Source of the DNA: Paracoccaceae bacterium
GTDB taxonomy: Bacteria > Pseudomonadota > Alphaproteobacteria > Rhodobacterales > Rhodobacteraceae
DNA: 64,000 nucleotides
Reading direction: 5' to 3'
Assembly (NCBI GenBank): GCA_027489375.1
Contig: JAIXZW010000003.1
Location: 124,001-188,000, forward strand
Numbering within the stretch: the first letter of the stretch is position 1; every line of letters starts with the position of its first letter. The translations under genes were made by a program, and so were the position numbers. Positions 27,602 through 36,586 of the stretch are shown here, piece after piece. The notes under the pieces are model-generated. The model saw only the letters and a list, made by a program, of their open reading frames with translations, ran no database searches and was not told the origin of the DNA.

Positions 27602-28432
27602 ATGGCCGCGCAGGGCAATGCCGCGCCGGTTATCATCAAGCGTAAGAAAGTCATTGCCGGTGGCGGTCATCATGGCGGGGCCTGGAAGGTCGCCTATGCT
27701 GACTTCGTCACGGCGATGATGGCCTTTTTCATGCTGATGTGGCTGTTGAACGCGACGACGGAAAAGCAAAGGAAGGGGATCGCGGATTACTTCAATCCGA
27801 CGATCCCGGTAAACCGCATCTCGGGCGGCGGGGATGGCAGTTTCGGTGGGGATTCCGTCCTGTCGGAGCAGACCTTGGCGCAGAACGGGACGGGGGCTTC
27901 GGCCACGGCCCCTGCCGAGGAAATGAAGGCGAGGGGAGAGAACGGCCCGCAGGAATCGGCGGAGGCCCAAGCCTTGGCGGAGGTTGAGAAAGCCCTTACG
28001 GCGCGCACGGGCGAAAGCATGACGATGGAGCGCCTGATGCGACATGTCGTGACGCGGGTGACGGACGAAGGGCTGGTGATCGAGCTTTTCGATGTCGAGG
28101 ATCAGGCGCTGTTCCTGCCCGACTCGGCCATGCCGGACCATATCCTGAACGAGATCGCGACCGTTCTGGTCGAGGTGATGACCCTTGCCACCAACGAGGT
28201 TGCGGTGAACGGCTACGTGCGCAGCTATCCTTTGCCGATGATCGAAAACCCGTCGTGGAAGCTGTCGGCAGAGCGGGCCCAGACGATGCGGGGGTTGCTG
28301 GAAAAGGCGGGGCTGGATGCAGCAAGGCTTCAGCGCGTCACCGGATTTGCCGACCGAAAGCCGGTGGCGGCGAACCCGCAGGCGATCCGTAACAACCGGC
28401 TGGAGGTGATCCTGCTGCGCCGTAACCGGTGA
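27602..28432 (+). CDS. motB: Flagellar motor stator protein MotB
   Basis: A 276-residue stator subunit. A short cytoplasmic N-terminus leads to one membrane helix, VAYADFVTAMMAFFMLMWLL. Asp34 in YADF corresponds to the proton-binding Asp32 of E. coli MotB. A ~90-residue linker precedes an OmpA-like peptidoglycan-binding domain (LVIELFDVEDQALF, WKLSAERAQTMRGLLEKAGL, NNRLEVILLRR). With MotA it forms the proton-driven stator, but motA lies ~9.6 kb away in this island rather than adjacent. A TTAACC sequence overlapping the upstream stop could be a CtrA half-site. Confidence 0.92.
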   Translation: MAAQGNAAPVIIKRKKVIAGGGHHGGAWKVAYADFVTAMMAFFMLMWLLNATTEKQRKGIADYFNPTIPVNRISGGGDGSFGGDSVLSEQTLAQNGTGASATAPAEEMKARGENGPQESAEAQALAEVEKALTARTGESMTMERLMRHVVTRVTDEGLVIELFDVEDQALFLPDSAMPDHILNEIATVLVEVMTLATNEVAVNGYVRSYPLPMIENPSWKLSAERAQTMRGLLEKAGLDAARLQRVTGFADRKPVAANPQAIRNNRLEVILLRRNR

Positions 28433-28452
28433 AATAGAGCGAATTGTCGATA

Positions 28453-28468
28453 TTAGGCGGCTGTTAAC
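28453..28468 (+). promoter_or_regulatory. CtrA-box candidate upstream of flgE
   Basis: TTAG-N7-TTAAC matches the CtrA full site TTAA-N7-TTAAC with one mismatch. It lies ~60 bases before the flgE ATG in the motB-flgE gap. CtrA control of flagellar genes is established in alphaproteobacteria; use of this site is inferred. Confidence 0.55.
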
Positions 28469-28527
28469 GTGAAAGGGGCAAGGATCGGCCAGACCCAGAA
28501 GGGCAGGGCTACAGAAGGGCGCCTTAC

Positions 28528-29835
28528 ATGTCGATTTCATCCTCGCTCAATGCCGGTGTTGCCGGACTCAATGCCAATGCGACGCGGCTTGCAGCCATTT
28601 CCGACAACATCGCAAACTCGGGTACCTACGGGTACAAACGGGCCTCGGCGGATTTCGAGAGCATGGTCATCACCTCGGCCCGCGGGTCGGGGACCTATTC
28701 GGCGGGCGGGGTGCGGGCGTCCACAACGAGGCTGATCGAAGAGCGGGGGGCGCTGGTCGGCACGGCCAATTCGCTGGACATCGCCGTGTCGGGGCGGGGG
28801 ATGCTGCCGGTGATTCCGGCGGTGTCGATGGGGTCGGATTTTTCGGACCAACCCTTGGTGATGACGACGACAGGGGCGTTCCGCACCGATGCGAACGGGG
28901 TGTTGAAAACCGAATCCGGGCTGGTGCTGCTGGGTTGGCCCGCCAATGCCGACGGGTCGATCCCCGTCAATGCGCGCGATACGATCCAGGGGCTGGAGCC
29001 TGTGGTGATCAACGCCAACCAGACGGCCGGCGACCCGACGACGGTGATGGGCCTGGGCGTGAACCTGCCCGCCGTGCAGACCGAAGCGGGGGCGAGCGGT
29101 GGTGCGCTGCCGCTGTCGGTCGAATACTTCGGCAACCTCGGCACGTCCGAGACGCTGGATATCACCTTTACCCCGCAGGTTCCGGCAACGGGCGCTTCGA
29201 ACACGTGGAACATGGTGATCCGCGATTCCGCGCAAGGCGGGGCGAAGATCGGGGAGTATACGCTGGTCTTCGACGACAGCCGCGGCAATGGCGGGACGCT
29301 TGCCTCGGTCACGACCGTGGCGGGGGGAAGCTATGACGCGGCGGCGGGGACCCTGGCGCTGACGGTTCAGGGCGGGCCGATGACGGTAACGATCGGGCGT
29401 CTGGGCGATCCGAACGGGCTGACGCAGCTTTCGGACAGTTTCGCGCCCGTGGCGATCACCAAGGACGGCTCTCCGGTCGGCAACCTGACAGCGGTGGAGG
29501 TGGACGAGAACGGGTTCGTCACCGCCAGCTATGACACGGGTTTCATCCGGCGGATCTATCAGATCCCCTTGGTCGATGTGCCGAACCAGAACGGGCTGCG
29601 GACCATGTCGAACCAGACCTATCAGGTGTCGCCGCAATCGGGGAATTTCTTCCTGTGGGATGCCGGCACGGGGCCGACGGGCAAGGTGGTCGGCTATGCG
29701 CGCGAGGGGTCGACGACCGATGTGGCGGCGGAACTGACCGCGCTGATCCAGACGCAGCGGGCCTATTCCTCGAACGCCAAGGTGATCCAGACGGTGGACG
29801 AGATGTTGCAGGAAACCACGAACATCAAGCGGTGA
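28528..29835 (+). CDS. flgE: Flagellar hook protein FlgE
   Basis: A 435-residue axial protein that polymerises into the hook. The N-terminus SSLNAGVAGLNANATRLAAI, then SDNIANSGTYGYKRA, is the conserved rod/hook motif (ANxxTxGYK). The C-terminus ELTALIQTQRAYSSNAKVIQ with TVDEMLQETTNIKR is the matching helix. The centre carries FlgE D1/D2-type sequence, e.g. FTPQVPATGASNTWNMVIRD. The length fits short alphaproteobacterial hooks. A CtrA-like box lies upstream. flgK follows four bases later, starting the axial operon flgE-flgK-flgL-flgI. Confidence 0.92.
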   Translation: MSISSSLNAGVAGLNANATRLAAISDNIANSGTYGYKRASADFESMVITSARGSGTYSAGGVRASTTRLIEERGALVGTANSLDIAVSGRGMLPVIPAVSMGSDFSDQPLVMTTTGAFRTDANGVLKTESGLVLLGWPANADGSIPVNARDTIQGLEPVVINANQTAGDPTTVMGLGVNLPAVQTEAGASGGALPLSVEYFGNLGTSETLDITFTPQVPATGASNTWNMVIRDSAQGGAKIGEYTLVFDDSRGNGGTLASVTTVAGGSYDAAAGTLALTVQGGPMTVTIGRLGDPNGLTQLSDSFAPVAITKDGSPVGNLTAVEVDENGFVTASYDTGFIRRIYQIPLVDVPNQNGLRTMSNQTYQVSPQSGNFFLWDAGTGPTGKVVGYAREGSTTDVAAELTALIQTQRAYSSNAKVIQTVDEMLQETTNIKR

Positions 29836-29839
29836 TGCG

Positions 29840-31288
29840 ATGAGCATTTCGACCGCGCTTTCCGCCGCCCTGTCCGGCCTGACCGTCACCTCGCGGCGGG
29901 CCGAGGTCGTGTCGTCCAACGTCGCCAATGCCGCGACCCCCGGTTATGTGCGGCGCGAGCTGGTGCTGGCGGCGCGCATGGTGGGGGACAGCGGGCAGGG
30001 CGTGGCGAGCGTGGGCCTGCGGCGCGATCAGGACAGGTTCCTGTTGGACGACCGCAGGGGTGCCGGGGCCGAGGCGGGCGGGCGCGGGCTGATCGCCGAT
30101 GCGCTGCGCAGGATCGAGGCGGCCTTGGGCACGCCCGAGGACGAAGCCTCGGTCACGGGGCGGATTGCTGCGGTGGAGCGGGCCTTGATCGCGGCTGCGG
30201 GGGACCCGTCCTCGGAGAGCCGTCTGGCGGCGGTGGCGGATTCCCTCGGAGGGCTGACGCGGCACATGGCGCGGGCCTCGGCCACGATCCAGACGCAGCG
30301 GAGTGATGCGGATGCAAGGATCGCGGCGCAGGTGGTGGAGTTGAATGGAAACCTTGCCAAGGTGCAGGAACTGAATTCCCAAATCCTCGCCTATGCCAAT
30401 TCGGGGCGCGAGGTGGCGGCGCTGATGGACCAGCGGCAGGTGGTGGTGGATGCTATCGCCGCCGTGGTGCCGGTGCGCGAGCAGCCGCGCAAGGACGGGA
30501 TGATCGCGCTTTATACGCCGAACGGGGCGGCGCTGGTCGAGGGGACGGCCTCGGCGATCGGGTTCGAGGCGCGGGGGGTTGTTACGGCGGATATGACGCT
30601 GGCCTCGGGCGCGCTGTTCGGGCTGACGGTGAACGGGCGGGCGGTCGATACGGGGCCGCGCGGGCCGCTTGCGGGCGGAACGCTGGGGGCGCTGTTTCGC
30701 CTGCGCGACGAGACGGCGCCGTCTGCCCAAGCTGCGCTGGATGCCCTCGCGCGGGATCTGGTGGAGCGGTTGGCGGGGGTGGACGCCACGCAATCCGCCG
30801 GAGCTGCGGGATTGCTGACCGATGCCGGCGCGGCCTTCGATCCGGCGGATGAGGTGGGGCTTGCCGGTCGCCTGCGGATGAACGCTGCGGCAGACCCTGC
30901 GGCGGGCGGTGCGCTATGGCGTCTGCGCGACGGGTTGGGTGCTGCCGGACCCGGGCCGAGGGGGAATGCGGCGGTGCTGAACGGCTGGCGGATTGCGCTG
31001 GAAGGCGCGCGGCAGCCCGTATCGGGCGGGTTCATGGCGGGGGAGCGGAGCGCATCGGCGCTTGCGGGTGACGTGCTGTCCCGCATCGCCACCGAGCGCG
31101 TTTCCGCAGATGGCGAGGCGGCCTTTGCCAGCGCCAGGTCGGCGGCGCTTGTGAAGCTCGAGGCGGATGGCGGCGTGGATACCGACCATGAATTGCAGGA
31201 CCTGATGCAGATCGAACAGGCCTATGCCGCCAATGCCCGAGTGGTGAAGGTGGTGGACGAGATGTTGCAACAATTGCTGAGGCTGTGA
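29840..31288 (+). CDS. flgK: Hook-filament junction protein FlgK (HAP1)
   Basis: A 482-residue axial protein. The N-terminus LSAALSGLTVTSRRAEVVSS, then NVANAATPGYVRRELV, is the conserved rod/hook motif. The C-terminus DTDHELQDLMQIEQAYAANA, then RVVKVVDEMLQQLLRL, closes it. It caps the hook and joins it to the filament with FlgL. The start follows the flgE stop by four bases, and the stop overlaps a possible GTG start of flgL, so the genes are coupled. The protein is shorter than E. coli FlgK (547) but typical of this group. Confidence 0.92.
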   Translation: MSISTALSAALSGLTVTSRRAEVVSSNVANAATPGYVRRELVLAARMVGDSGQGVASVGLRRDQDRFLLDDRRGAGAEAGGRGLIADALRRIEAALGTPEDEASVTGRIAAVERALIAAAGDPSSESRLAAVADSLGGLTRHMARASATIQTQRSDADARIAAQVVELNGNLAKVQELNSQILAYANSGREVAALMDQRQVVVDAIAAVVPVREQPRKDGMIALYTPNGAALVEGTASAIGFEARGVVTADMTLASGALFGLTVNGRAVDTGPRGPLAGGTLGALFRLRDETAPSAQAALDALARDLVERLAGVDATQSAGAAGLLTDAGAAFDPADEVGLAGRLRMNAAADPAAGGALWRLRDGLGAAGPGPRGNAAVLNGWRIALEGARQPVSGGFMAGERSASALAGDVLSRIATERVSADGEAAFASARSAALVKLEADGGVDTDHELQDLMQIEQAYAANARVVKVVDEMLQQLLRL

Positions 31289-31290
31289 CG

Positions 31291-32289
31291 ATGCTGGTGT
31301 CGATCGGTGATCTTGCCCAGACGCTGGTGCTGAAGCGCCAGAACACGGCGGCCAAGGCAGGAATGGAGGCGCTGACCACCGCGCTGACGACGGGACGCGT
31401 GGCCGATGCCGGGGGGCATCTGGGCGGAAATTTCGGGCCGCTTGCGGGGCTGGATACGTCTCTGACACGGCTGAAAGCCTTTGCCGGGGTGACGGCCGAG
31501 GCGGCGCGCATCGGTGACGGAATACAAGGGGTTCTCCAACTGGTCGACGATGTCGCAAGGGCGTTGTCGCCCGCGCTTCTGACGGCAGGCGATGGCGGCG
31601 CGGGGTCGATCCTGAACGGGGCGGCGTTGCAGGCGGAACAAGCGTTGGGGCAGGTTGTCGGTGCGCTGAACACGCGGGTCGCCGACCGCTCGCTGATGGC
31701 GGGGGTGGCGACGGACCGGCCCGCGCTGGTGGATGGGGGAAACCTGCTTGCCCAGGCGGAGGCGGTCGTTGCCGGAAGCACGAGCGCAGGCGCGGTCGAA
31801 GCGGCACTGGAGGCATGGCTTGCCGATCCCGCGGGCTTTCAGGCCGATGCCTATCGTGGCGGCGATCCGCCTTCGGCGCTGCCCGTGGCCGAGGGGGAGG
31901 AGGTGCAATTCGACGTGACCGCCGCCGATCCCGCGCTGCGGGCCACGTTGAAGGGCGTGCTGATGGGGGCTTTGCTGGCGCGTGGCGTGCTGGCGGGCCA
32001 GCCCGCGGCGCAGGCGGCGCTTGCACGGCGGGCAGGAGAGAGCCTTGCCGAAACCGCGCCGGACCGCGCCCATCTTTCGGCGCGGATCGGGATCACCGAA
32101 CAGCGCATAGCCGCCGCCGAGGCGCGCAATTCGGCCGAGGAAACCGCGCTCTCACTTGCGCGGAACGGGTTGGTCGGCGTCGACGGTTACGACACGGCGA
32201 CCGCGTTGCAGGAAGCGCAAGCGCGGCTCGAGATGCTTTACACCCTGACCGCGCGGCTGTCGCGGCTTAGCCTGTCGGATTACATGTGA
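31291..32289 (+). CDS. flgL: Hook-filament junction protein FlgL (HAP3)
   Basis: About 332 residues, flagellin-like. The N-terminal helix is LVLKRQNTAAKAGMEALTTA, then LTTGRVADAGGHLGGNFGPL. The C-terminal helix is TALQEAQARLEMLYTLTARL, then SRLSLSDYM, homologous to flagellin ends. It links FlgK to the filament. The ATG at 31291 is preferred over the GTG at 31285 because CTGAGG at 31276 is better spaced for it. It sits between flgK and flgI and overlaps flgI by one base. Confidence 0.85.
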   Translation: MLVSIGDLAQTLVLKRQNTAAKAGMEALTTALTTGRVADAGGHLGGNFGPLAGLDTSLTRLKAFAGVTAEAARIGDGIQGVLQLVDDVARALSPALLTAGDGGAGSILNGAALQAEQALGQVVGALNTRVADRSLMAGVATDRPALVDGGNLLAQAEAVVAGSTSAGAVEAALEAWLADPAGFQADAYRGGDPPSALPVAEGEEVQFDVTAADPALRATLKGVLMGALLARGVLAGQPAAQAALARRAGESLAETAPDRAHLSARIGITEQRIAAAEARNSAEETALSLARNGLVGVDGYDTATALQEAQARLEMLYTLTARLSRLSLSDYM

Positions 32290-33371
32290 TGCGGTTCGCG
32301 TTATTGCTTTTGCTGCTGGCCCAGCCTGTCATGGCGGAACCCGTGCGGATCAAGGATCTGGTGGAGTTCGGCGGGGTGAGGGGGAACGATCTGGTCGGTT
32401 ACGGTCTTGTCGTCGGGCTGAACGGCACGGGGGACGGGTTGCGCAACAGCCCCTTTACCGAAGAGATCATGGCCAATCTGCTGGAGCGGCTTGGCGCCAA
32501 CGTCACGGGCGAGGAGTTCCGGCCCAAGAACGTGGCGGCGGTCTTCGTGACCGCGACCCTGCCGCCCTTTGCGCGGGCGGGGTCGAAGCTCGACGTCACC
32601 GTTTCTGCGATTGGCGATGCGAAAAGCCTTCAGGGCGGGACGCTGGTGATGACGCCGCTGAACGGGGCGGACGGGCAGATCTATGCCGTGGCGCAGGGTG
32701 GGCTGATCGCGGGCGGAATCGCCGCCGAGGGGCAGGCTGCGCGCGTGGTGCAGGGGGTGCCGACCTCGGGCAACATTCCATCCGGTGCGCGGGTGGAGCG
32801 GGAGGTCGCCTTTGACTTCGGCGGGATGGAGGATGTGCGGCTTGCGCTGCGTGAGCCGGATTTCACCACCGCCGAGCGGATCGAGACGGTGATCAACGCC
32901 GCCTTCGGGCGCGATGTGGCCGAGATGCTGGATGCCGGCACGGTTTCGGTGCGGGTGCAGGGAAACTCTCCGGCCCGCATGATGGCGAAGCTTGAAGGGT
33001 TGCGCGTCGATCCCGAAACGCGGGCGCGGGTGGTGGTGGACCAACGGTCGGGCACCATCGTCATGGGCGCGGATGTGCGGATCAGCCCCGTGGCCGTGGC
33101 GCAGGGCGGCTTGACCTTGCGGGTTTCGGAAGCGCCTGTCGTGTCACAGCCCAACCCGTTCGCCCAAGGAGAGACGATCCTTGTGCCGCGTACCGATGCG
33201 AGCATCGAGCAGGAACCGGGAACGGGGCTGGCGCAGATCGACGGCGGCACCAGCCTGAGCGAGGTGGTGGCAGGGCTGAACGCGCTGGGCGTGGCGCCGA
33301 ACGACATGATCGACATCCTGAAAAGCATCAGCGCGGCGGGCGCGCTGCATGCCGAATTCGTGGTGAACTAG
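32289..33371 (+). CDS. flgI: Flagellar P-ring protein FlgI
   Basis: A 360-residue periplasmic ring protein with a signal peptide (MRFALLLLLLAQPVMA). Strong family sequences follow: RIKDLVEFGGVRGNDLVGYG, LVVGLNGTGDGLRNSPFTEE, FRPKNVAAVFVTATLPPFAR and VVDQRSGTIVMGADVRISPV. LNALGVAPNDMIDILKSISA near the end is also conserved. It forms the P ring around the rod in the peptidoglycan. The ATG overlaps the flgL stop (TGATG). The gene converges on fliP with overlapping stop codons. Confidence 0.96.
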   Translation: MRFALLLLLLAQPVMAEPVRIKDLVEFGGVRGNDLVGYGLVVGLNGTGDGLRNSPFTEEIMANLLERLGANVTGEEFRPKNVAAVFVTATLPPFARAGSKLDVTVSAIGDAKSLQGGTLVMTPLNGADGQIYAVAQGGLIAGGIAAEGQAARVVQGVPTSGNIPSGARVEREVAFDFGGMEDVRLALREPDFTTAERIETVINAAFGRDVAEMLDAGTVSVRVQGNSPARMMAKLEGLRVDPETRARVVVDQRSGTIVMGADVRISPVAVAQGGLTLRVSEAPVVSQPNPFAQGETILVPRTDASIEQEPGTGLAQIDGGTSLSEVVAGLNALGVAPNDMIDILKSISAAGALHAEFVVN

Positions 33372-34081
33372 CCGTAGCTGCGGACGAGGGCCGAGGCGAC
33401 GAGGGTCCAGCCATTCGCCACGACGAAGAAGGCCAGCTTGAAGGGCAGCGACACCACTGCGGGCGGCACCATCATCATCCCCATCGACATGAGCACCGCA
33501 GAAACGACGAGGTCGATGATGAGGAAAGGCAGAAAGATCATGAAGCCGATCTGGAAGGCGCGGGTGATTTCCGACAGCATGAAGGACGGGATCAGCAGCG
33601 AGAGCGGCGCGTCGACGGCGGGACCGGATTCGCCGGGGCGGAGGGTCTGGAGCGCGGTGAAGGTTTCGGTATCCATACGCGCGGCCATGAAGGCGCGGAA
33701 AGGTTTCTGGATTTCGTCAAAGGCCTGAACGGCGGTGATTTGCCCTGCGTTCAGGGGTTCGACGCCCTTGGTCCAGGCCTCGGTGAAGACGGGGTCCATG
33801 ATGAACCATGTCAGGAAGATCGCGAGGCTGACCATCAGCATGTTGGGCGGCGCCTGTTGCAGACCTATGGCCTGACGCAGGATCGACAGGACCGTGACGA
33901 TGAAGGGAAAGCAGGTCACGGTGACGGCCAGACCGGGGGCAAGGCCGAGGACGGTGACGAGCAGAAGCAGTTGCACGGTGCGGGTGGACAGGAGCGGGCC
34001 CTGGCCAAGGTCGAGCGACAGGTCCTGCGCTGCCGCCGGACCTGCAAGCAGGATCAGTGCGAGGGGGAGCCAGCGGATCAC
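33368..34081 (-). CDS. fliP: Flagellar export gate protein FliP
   Basis: A 237-residue core export-gate protein. A signal-like N-terminus (MIRWLPLALILLAGPAAAQ) precedes family sequence VLGLAPGLAVTVTCFPFIVT, LRQAIGLQQAPPNMLMVSLA and FMLSEITRAFQIGFMIFLPF. MGMMMVPPAVVSLPFKLAFF follows near the C-terminus. Four membrane segments are visible. It builds the type III export channel with FliQ and FliR. The start is GTG, overlapping the fliN stop (GTGA). It is last in the minus-strand fliF-fliH-fliN-fliP operon. Confidence 0.95.
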   Translation of the reverse strand: MIRWLPLALILLAGPAAAQDLSLDLGQGPLLSTRTVQLLLLVTVLGLAPGLAVTVTCFPFIVTVLSILRQAIGLQQAPPNMLMVSLAIFLTWFIMDPVFTEAWTKGVEPLNAGQITAVQAFDEIQKPFRAFMAARMDTETFTALQTLRPGESGPAVDAPLSLLIPSFMLSEITRAFQIGFMIFLPFLIIDLVVSAVLMSMGMMMVPPAVVSLPFKLAFFVVANGWTLVASALVRSYG

Positions 34082-34341
34082 AGCCCTTCCCCCGGTGCGG
34101 CGACTTCGGTCAGGCGCACGGCGAGTTGGCCGGAGGTGTCGCCCTCGGCCTCGTGCAATTCGCCGCGGGCGATGAGGCGGTCGCCCACGTAAAGCTCTAC
34201 CGGGTCTTCGACGCGGCGGTCGAGGACGAGCACGGCATCGCGGCCAAGGCGGAGGAGGTCGCGCACAAGCGGGCGGGCGCGGCCGACCGAGACGGTGATT
34301 TCGATGGGAACCTGCGAGAAGGGGGTGGTGTCATCCGACAT
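34078..34341 (-). CDS. fliN: Flagellar switch protein FliN (short form)
   Basis: An 87-residue SpoA-type domain: VPIEITVSVGRARPLVRDLL, then RLGRDAVLVLDRRVEDPVEL and YVGDRLIARGELHEAEGD, the classic FliN/YscQ fold. It would form the lower C-ring and bind FliH. It is shorter than E. coli FliN (137) because the N-terminal extension is missing. FliM and FliG, its usual partners, are not in this window. The start overlaps the fliH end by 11 bases. Confidence 0.9.
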   Translation of the reverse strand: MSDDTTPFSQVPIEITVSVGRARPLVRDLLRLGRDAVLVLDRRVEDPVELYVGDRLIARGELHEAEGDTSGQLAVRLTEVAAPGEGL

Positions 34342-34921
34342 TCGCTTTTCCTTGGGATTCGAGGGTGAAGAAATCGCTGATGGCCGCAGTCAGGGCGGCG
34401 ACGGTTTCGTCGAGGTTTACCCGTGCCTCGGACCGATCAAGGGTCAGCCGGATATCGCCCGGTGTCAGGGCGGGGTCTTCGACGATGTTGACGGGCAGGC
34501 CCAGAGCCGGAACGCAAAGCCGTTCAATCGCGGCGCGGGAATCGGGGTGCAGGCGCAGGGTGACGGGGGGTTCGGCCAGACCTTCGGCCAGGGGCATGAC
34601 CGTTTCAACCACAAGCGCGGGAAGGGCGGCACGGGCGATTGCCGGGAGGAGCTTGGCTGTCATTTCGGCCAAGAGGGGTTCCAGCGCGGCGAGAACATGG
34701 GTGCGCGCCTCTTGAAAGGTGAAGCCGAGGGTTTGCAACCCCTCCATCGTTGCGGCTTCGGCGCGGGCCTTTTCTTCTGCATGGGCGCTGGCGGCATCCT
34801 CCCATCCGGCGGCGTAGCCGGCGTCGAATCCTGCCAGGCGCGCCTCCTCGGCGGCAGTGGAGGTGGCTTCGGCCAGCGCTTCGGGCGGGTCGTCGGTAAA
34901 GGTTTCGAGGGTCAGGGGCAT
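34331..34921 (-). CDS. fliH: FliH-like flagellar export ATPase regulator
   Basis: 196 residues lying between fliF and fliN, where fliH is expected. The N-terminus is acidic and Ala/Glu-rich, with ARLAGFDAGYAAGWEDAASA resembling the FliH/YscL repeat region. The C-terminal half has VTLRLHPDSRAAIERLCVPA and LTLDRSEARVNLDETVAALT, like the FliH/V-ATPase subunit E fold. It would bind the ATPase FliI and FliN. FliH proteins diverge strongly, so the call rests on position plus weak sequence pattern. Its start shares a base with the fliF stop. Confidence 0.75.
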   Translation of the reverse strand: MPLTLETFTDDPPEALAEATSTAAEEARLAGFDAGYAAGWEDAASAHAEEKARAEAATMEGLQTLGFTFQEARTHVLAALEPLLAEMTAKLLPAIARAALPALVVETVMPLAEGLAEPPVTLRLHPDSRAAIERLCVPALGLPVNIVEDPALTPGDIRLTLDRSEARVNLDETVAALTAAISDFFTLESQGKANVG

Positions 34922-36471
34922 CAGGTCTTCTCCGTTTCGGCTTCCATCCAGCCGCGAAGGATTTCGACCGATTCGGCCTGCCGTTCGTCGATGAGACGAC
35001 GCAAGCGGGCGACGGGGTCGGGATCGGTGTCGAGCGAGATGTCGATGATCGGCAGTTCCGGCATGTCGAAGCTGCCGGACACCTCGCCCTCGAGCGCGGG
35101 TGGGGTGGTGTCGGGCAGGGCCAGCGGCGGCGCAGCGGCGCGGTTGGCCAGGGCGGGCCGCAGGACGAACAGCCCGAGCAGGGTGGCGACAATTGAAAGC
35201 AGGCCGAGTTCGATGAGCGTCATGAGGTCGATCGTGCCGGAAAGAAGGCCCGGGTCCGCCTCGACCAAGGTGCCCGATGCATCGACGGGGCTGAACTCGA
35301 GTTGCTTCAGCGTCAGCACGTCGCCGCGATCCTCCTTGAGGCCGACGGCGGCGGCGACAAGGTCGCGCAGGGCGGCCATTTCCTCATCCGCGCGGGGGGT
35401 CCAAGTTTCGCTTCCGTCTTCACCTTTGGTCTTTGCGCCGTTGACCAGCACGGCCACCGTAAGGCGGCGGATATCGCCCGGAACGCGTGTCAGTGCGCGC
35501 TGGGTTTCGGACACCTCGTAATTCACCCTTTCGTTGTTTTCCGAGCTTTCGCTTTTGCTGCCATCCTCTGCCCCGCCCTGTGGCAGGTTCGAGGCGACCG
35601 TGACCTGACCGCCAGCTTCGGAATTCGAACCGGATTTCGAGGTGGTCTCGGTCGAAATCGCCACGCGCCCCTGCGGGTCGATCACACGTTCGGTCACTTG
35701 CTCCGATTGGCTTTCCAGCTCGAGCGCGACCTGCACGACCGCATTCCCCGCGCCGACCCGCGCGGCGAGCAGACGTTCGACATTGGCGCGGATCGCTTCG
35801 GCCCGCGCATCCGCGGCGGCGGCCGAGGGAGAGGCGTCTTCCAGCGGGACAAGGCCGCCGACGCTGTCGATCACCTCGACCCCGTCCGAGCGCAGTCCGG
35901 GGACAGCGGCGGCGACGAGGTGGCGCAACGCCTTGGCTTCGGTCTGGGATACGCGACCGGCAAGGCTGGTGACGACGACCGAAGCGGTGGGCACGGGTTT
36001 CGCGCCGAAGGGTTGGGCTTCGGGGCGGGCGATGTGGACGCGGGCGGCACGGAAGGCGGGGTTGGCGAGGATGGTGCGGGCAAGTTCGCCTTCGACCGCG
36101 CGGCCCCATGCGGCATCGAACATCTGCGCGGTGGTGCCGAAGCCCGAAAGCGAATCGAGCAGTTCGTATCCCGCGCCCCCCTGTGCAGGCAGCCCTTCGG
36201 CGGCAAGTTCCATGCGCAGCGAGTCGCGTCGTGTGGCATCGACCATGATCGACTGACCGTCGATGCGGTAGTTCACCTTGCGCTGTTCCAGTGCTGCGAC
36301 GACCTCGCCCGAGCGTGCCGGATCGAGGCCTGCGTATAGCAGGGCCATGTCGGGGGTGGCCGCCATGCGGGCCAGTGCGAGAATCGTTACGAACATGGCC
36401 AAAGTCGCGCCGATCACCACCGCACGGCGGCGGGGTTCGAGCGTGGACCACAGCGACAGGATCGGGTTCAA
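34921..36471 (-). CDS. fliF: Flagellar MS-ring protein FliF
   Basis: About 516 residues. A membrane helix (RAVVIGATLAMFVTILALAR) is followed by MALLYAGLDPARSGEVVAAL, GYELLDSLSGFGTTAQMFDA and ARVHIARPEAQPFGAKPVPT, all diagnostic. A second membrane helix, LMTLIELGLLSIVATLLGLF, lies near 430-450 before the cytoplasmic tail. FliF forms the MS ring that nucleates the basal body. The ORF opens at a GTG at 36504, but the TTG at 36471 has GGAGG five bases upstream and gives an N-terminus (NPILSLWSTLEPRRR) like other FliF proteins, so it is preferred. A CtrA-like box lies upstream. Confidence 0.9.
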   Translation of the reverse strand: MNPILSLWSTLEPRRRAVVIGATLAMFVTILALARMAATPDMALLYAGLDPARSGEVVAALEQRKVNYRIDGQSIMVDATRRDSLRMELAAEGLPAQGGAGYELLDSLSGFGTTAQMFDAAWGRAVEGELARTILANPAFRAARVHIARPEAQPFGAKPVPTASVVVTSLAGRVSQTEAKALRHLVAAAVPGLRSDGVEVIDSVGGLVPLEDASPSAAAADARAEAIRANVERLLAARVGAGNAVVQVALELESQSEQVTERVIDPQGRVAISTETTSKSGSNSEAGGQVTVASNLPQGGAEDGSKSESSENNERVNYEVSETQRALTRVPGDIRRLTVAVLVNGAKTKGEDGSETWTPRADEEMAALRDLVAAAVGLKEDRGDVLTLKQLEFSPVDASGTLVEADPGLLSGTIDLMTLIELGLLSIVATLLGLFVLRPALANRAAAPPLALPDTTPPALEGEVSGSFDMPELPIIDISLDTDPDPVARLRRLIDERQAESVEILRGWMEAETEKT

Positions 36472-36528
36472 GGCAACCTCCGCCCGGCGTTCTGCCGGTT
36501 TCACTGCGGCCAGAATGGCGGCTTCGTC

Positions 36529-36543
36529 TTAACAATCGGTTAG
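36529..36543. promoter_or_regulatory. CtrA-box candidate between divergent fliF and fliL
   Basis: TTAA-N7-TTAG matches the CtrA full site with one mismatch. It sits in the short gap between the divergent fliF-fliH-fliN-fliP and fliL-motA-flhA blocks, so one bound regulator could act on both. Confidence 0.55.
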
Positions 36544-36586
36544 GCGCGAAGCGGTAACTTCGCCCCGTGACGGAAGGAGATCGCGC

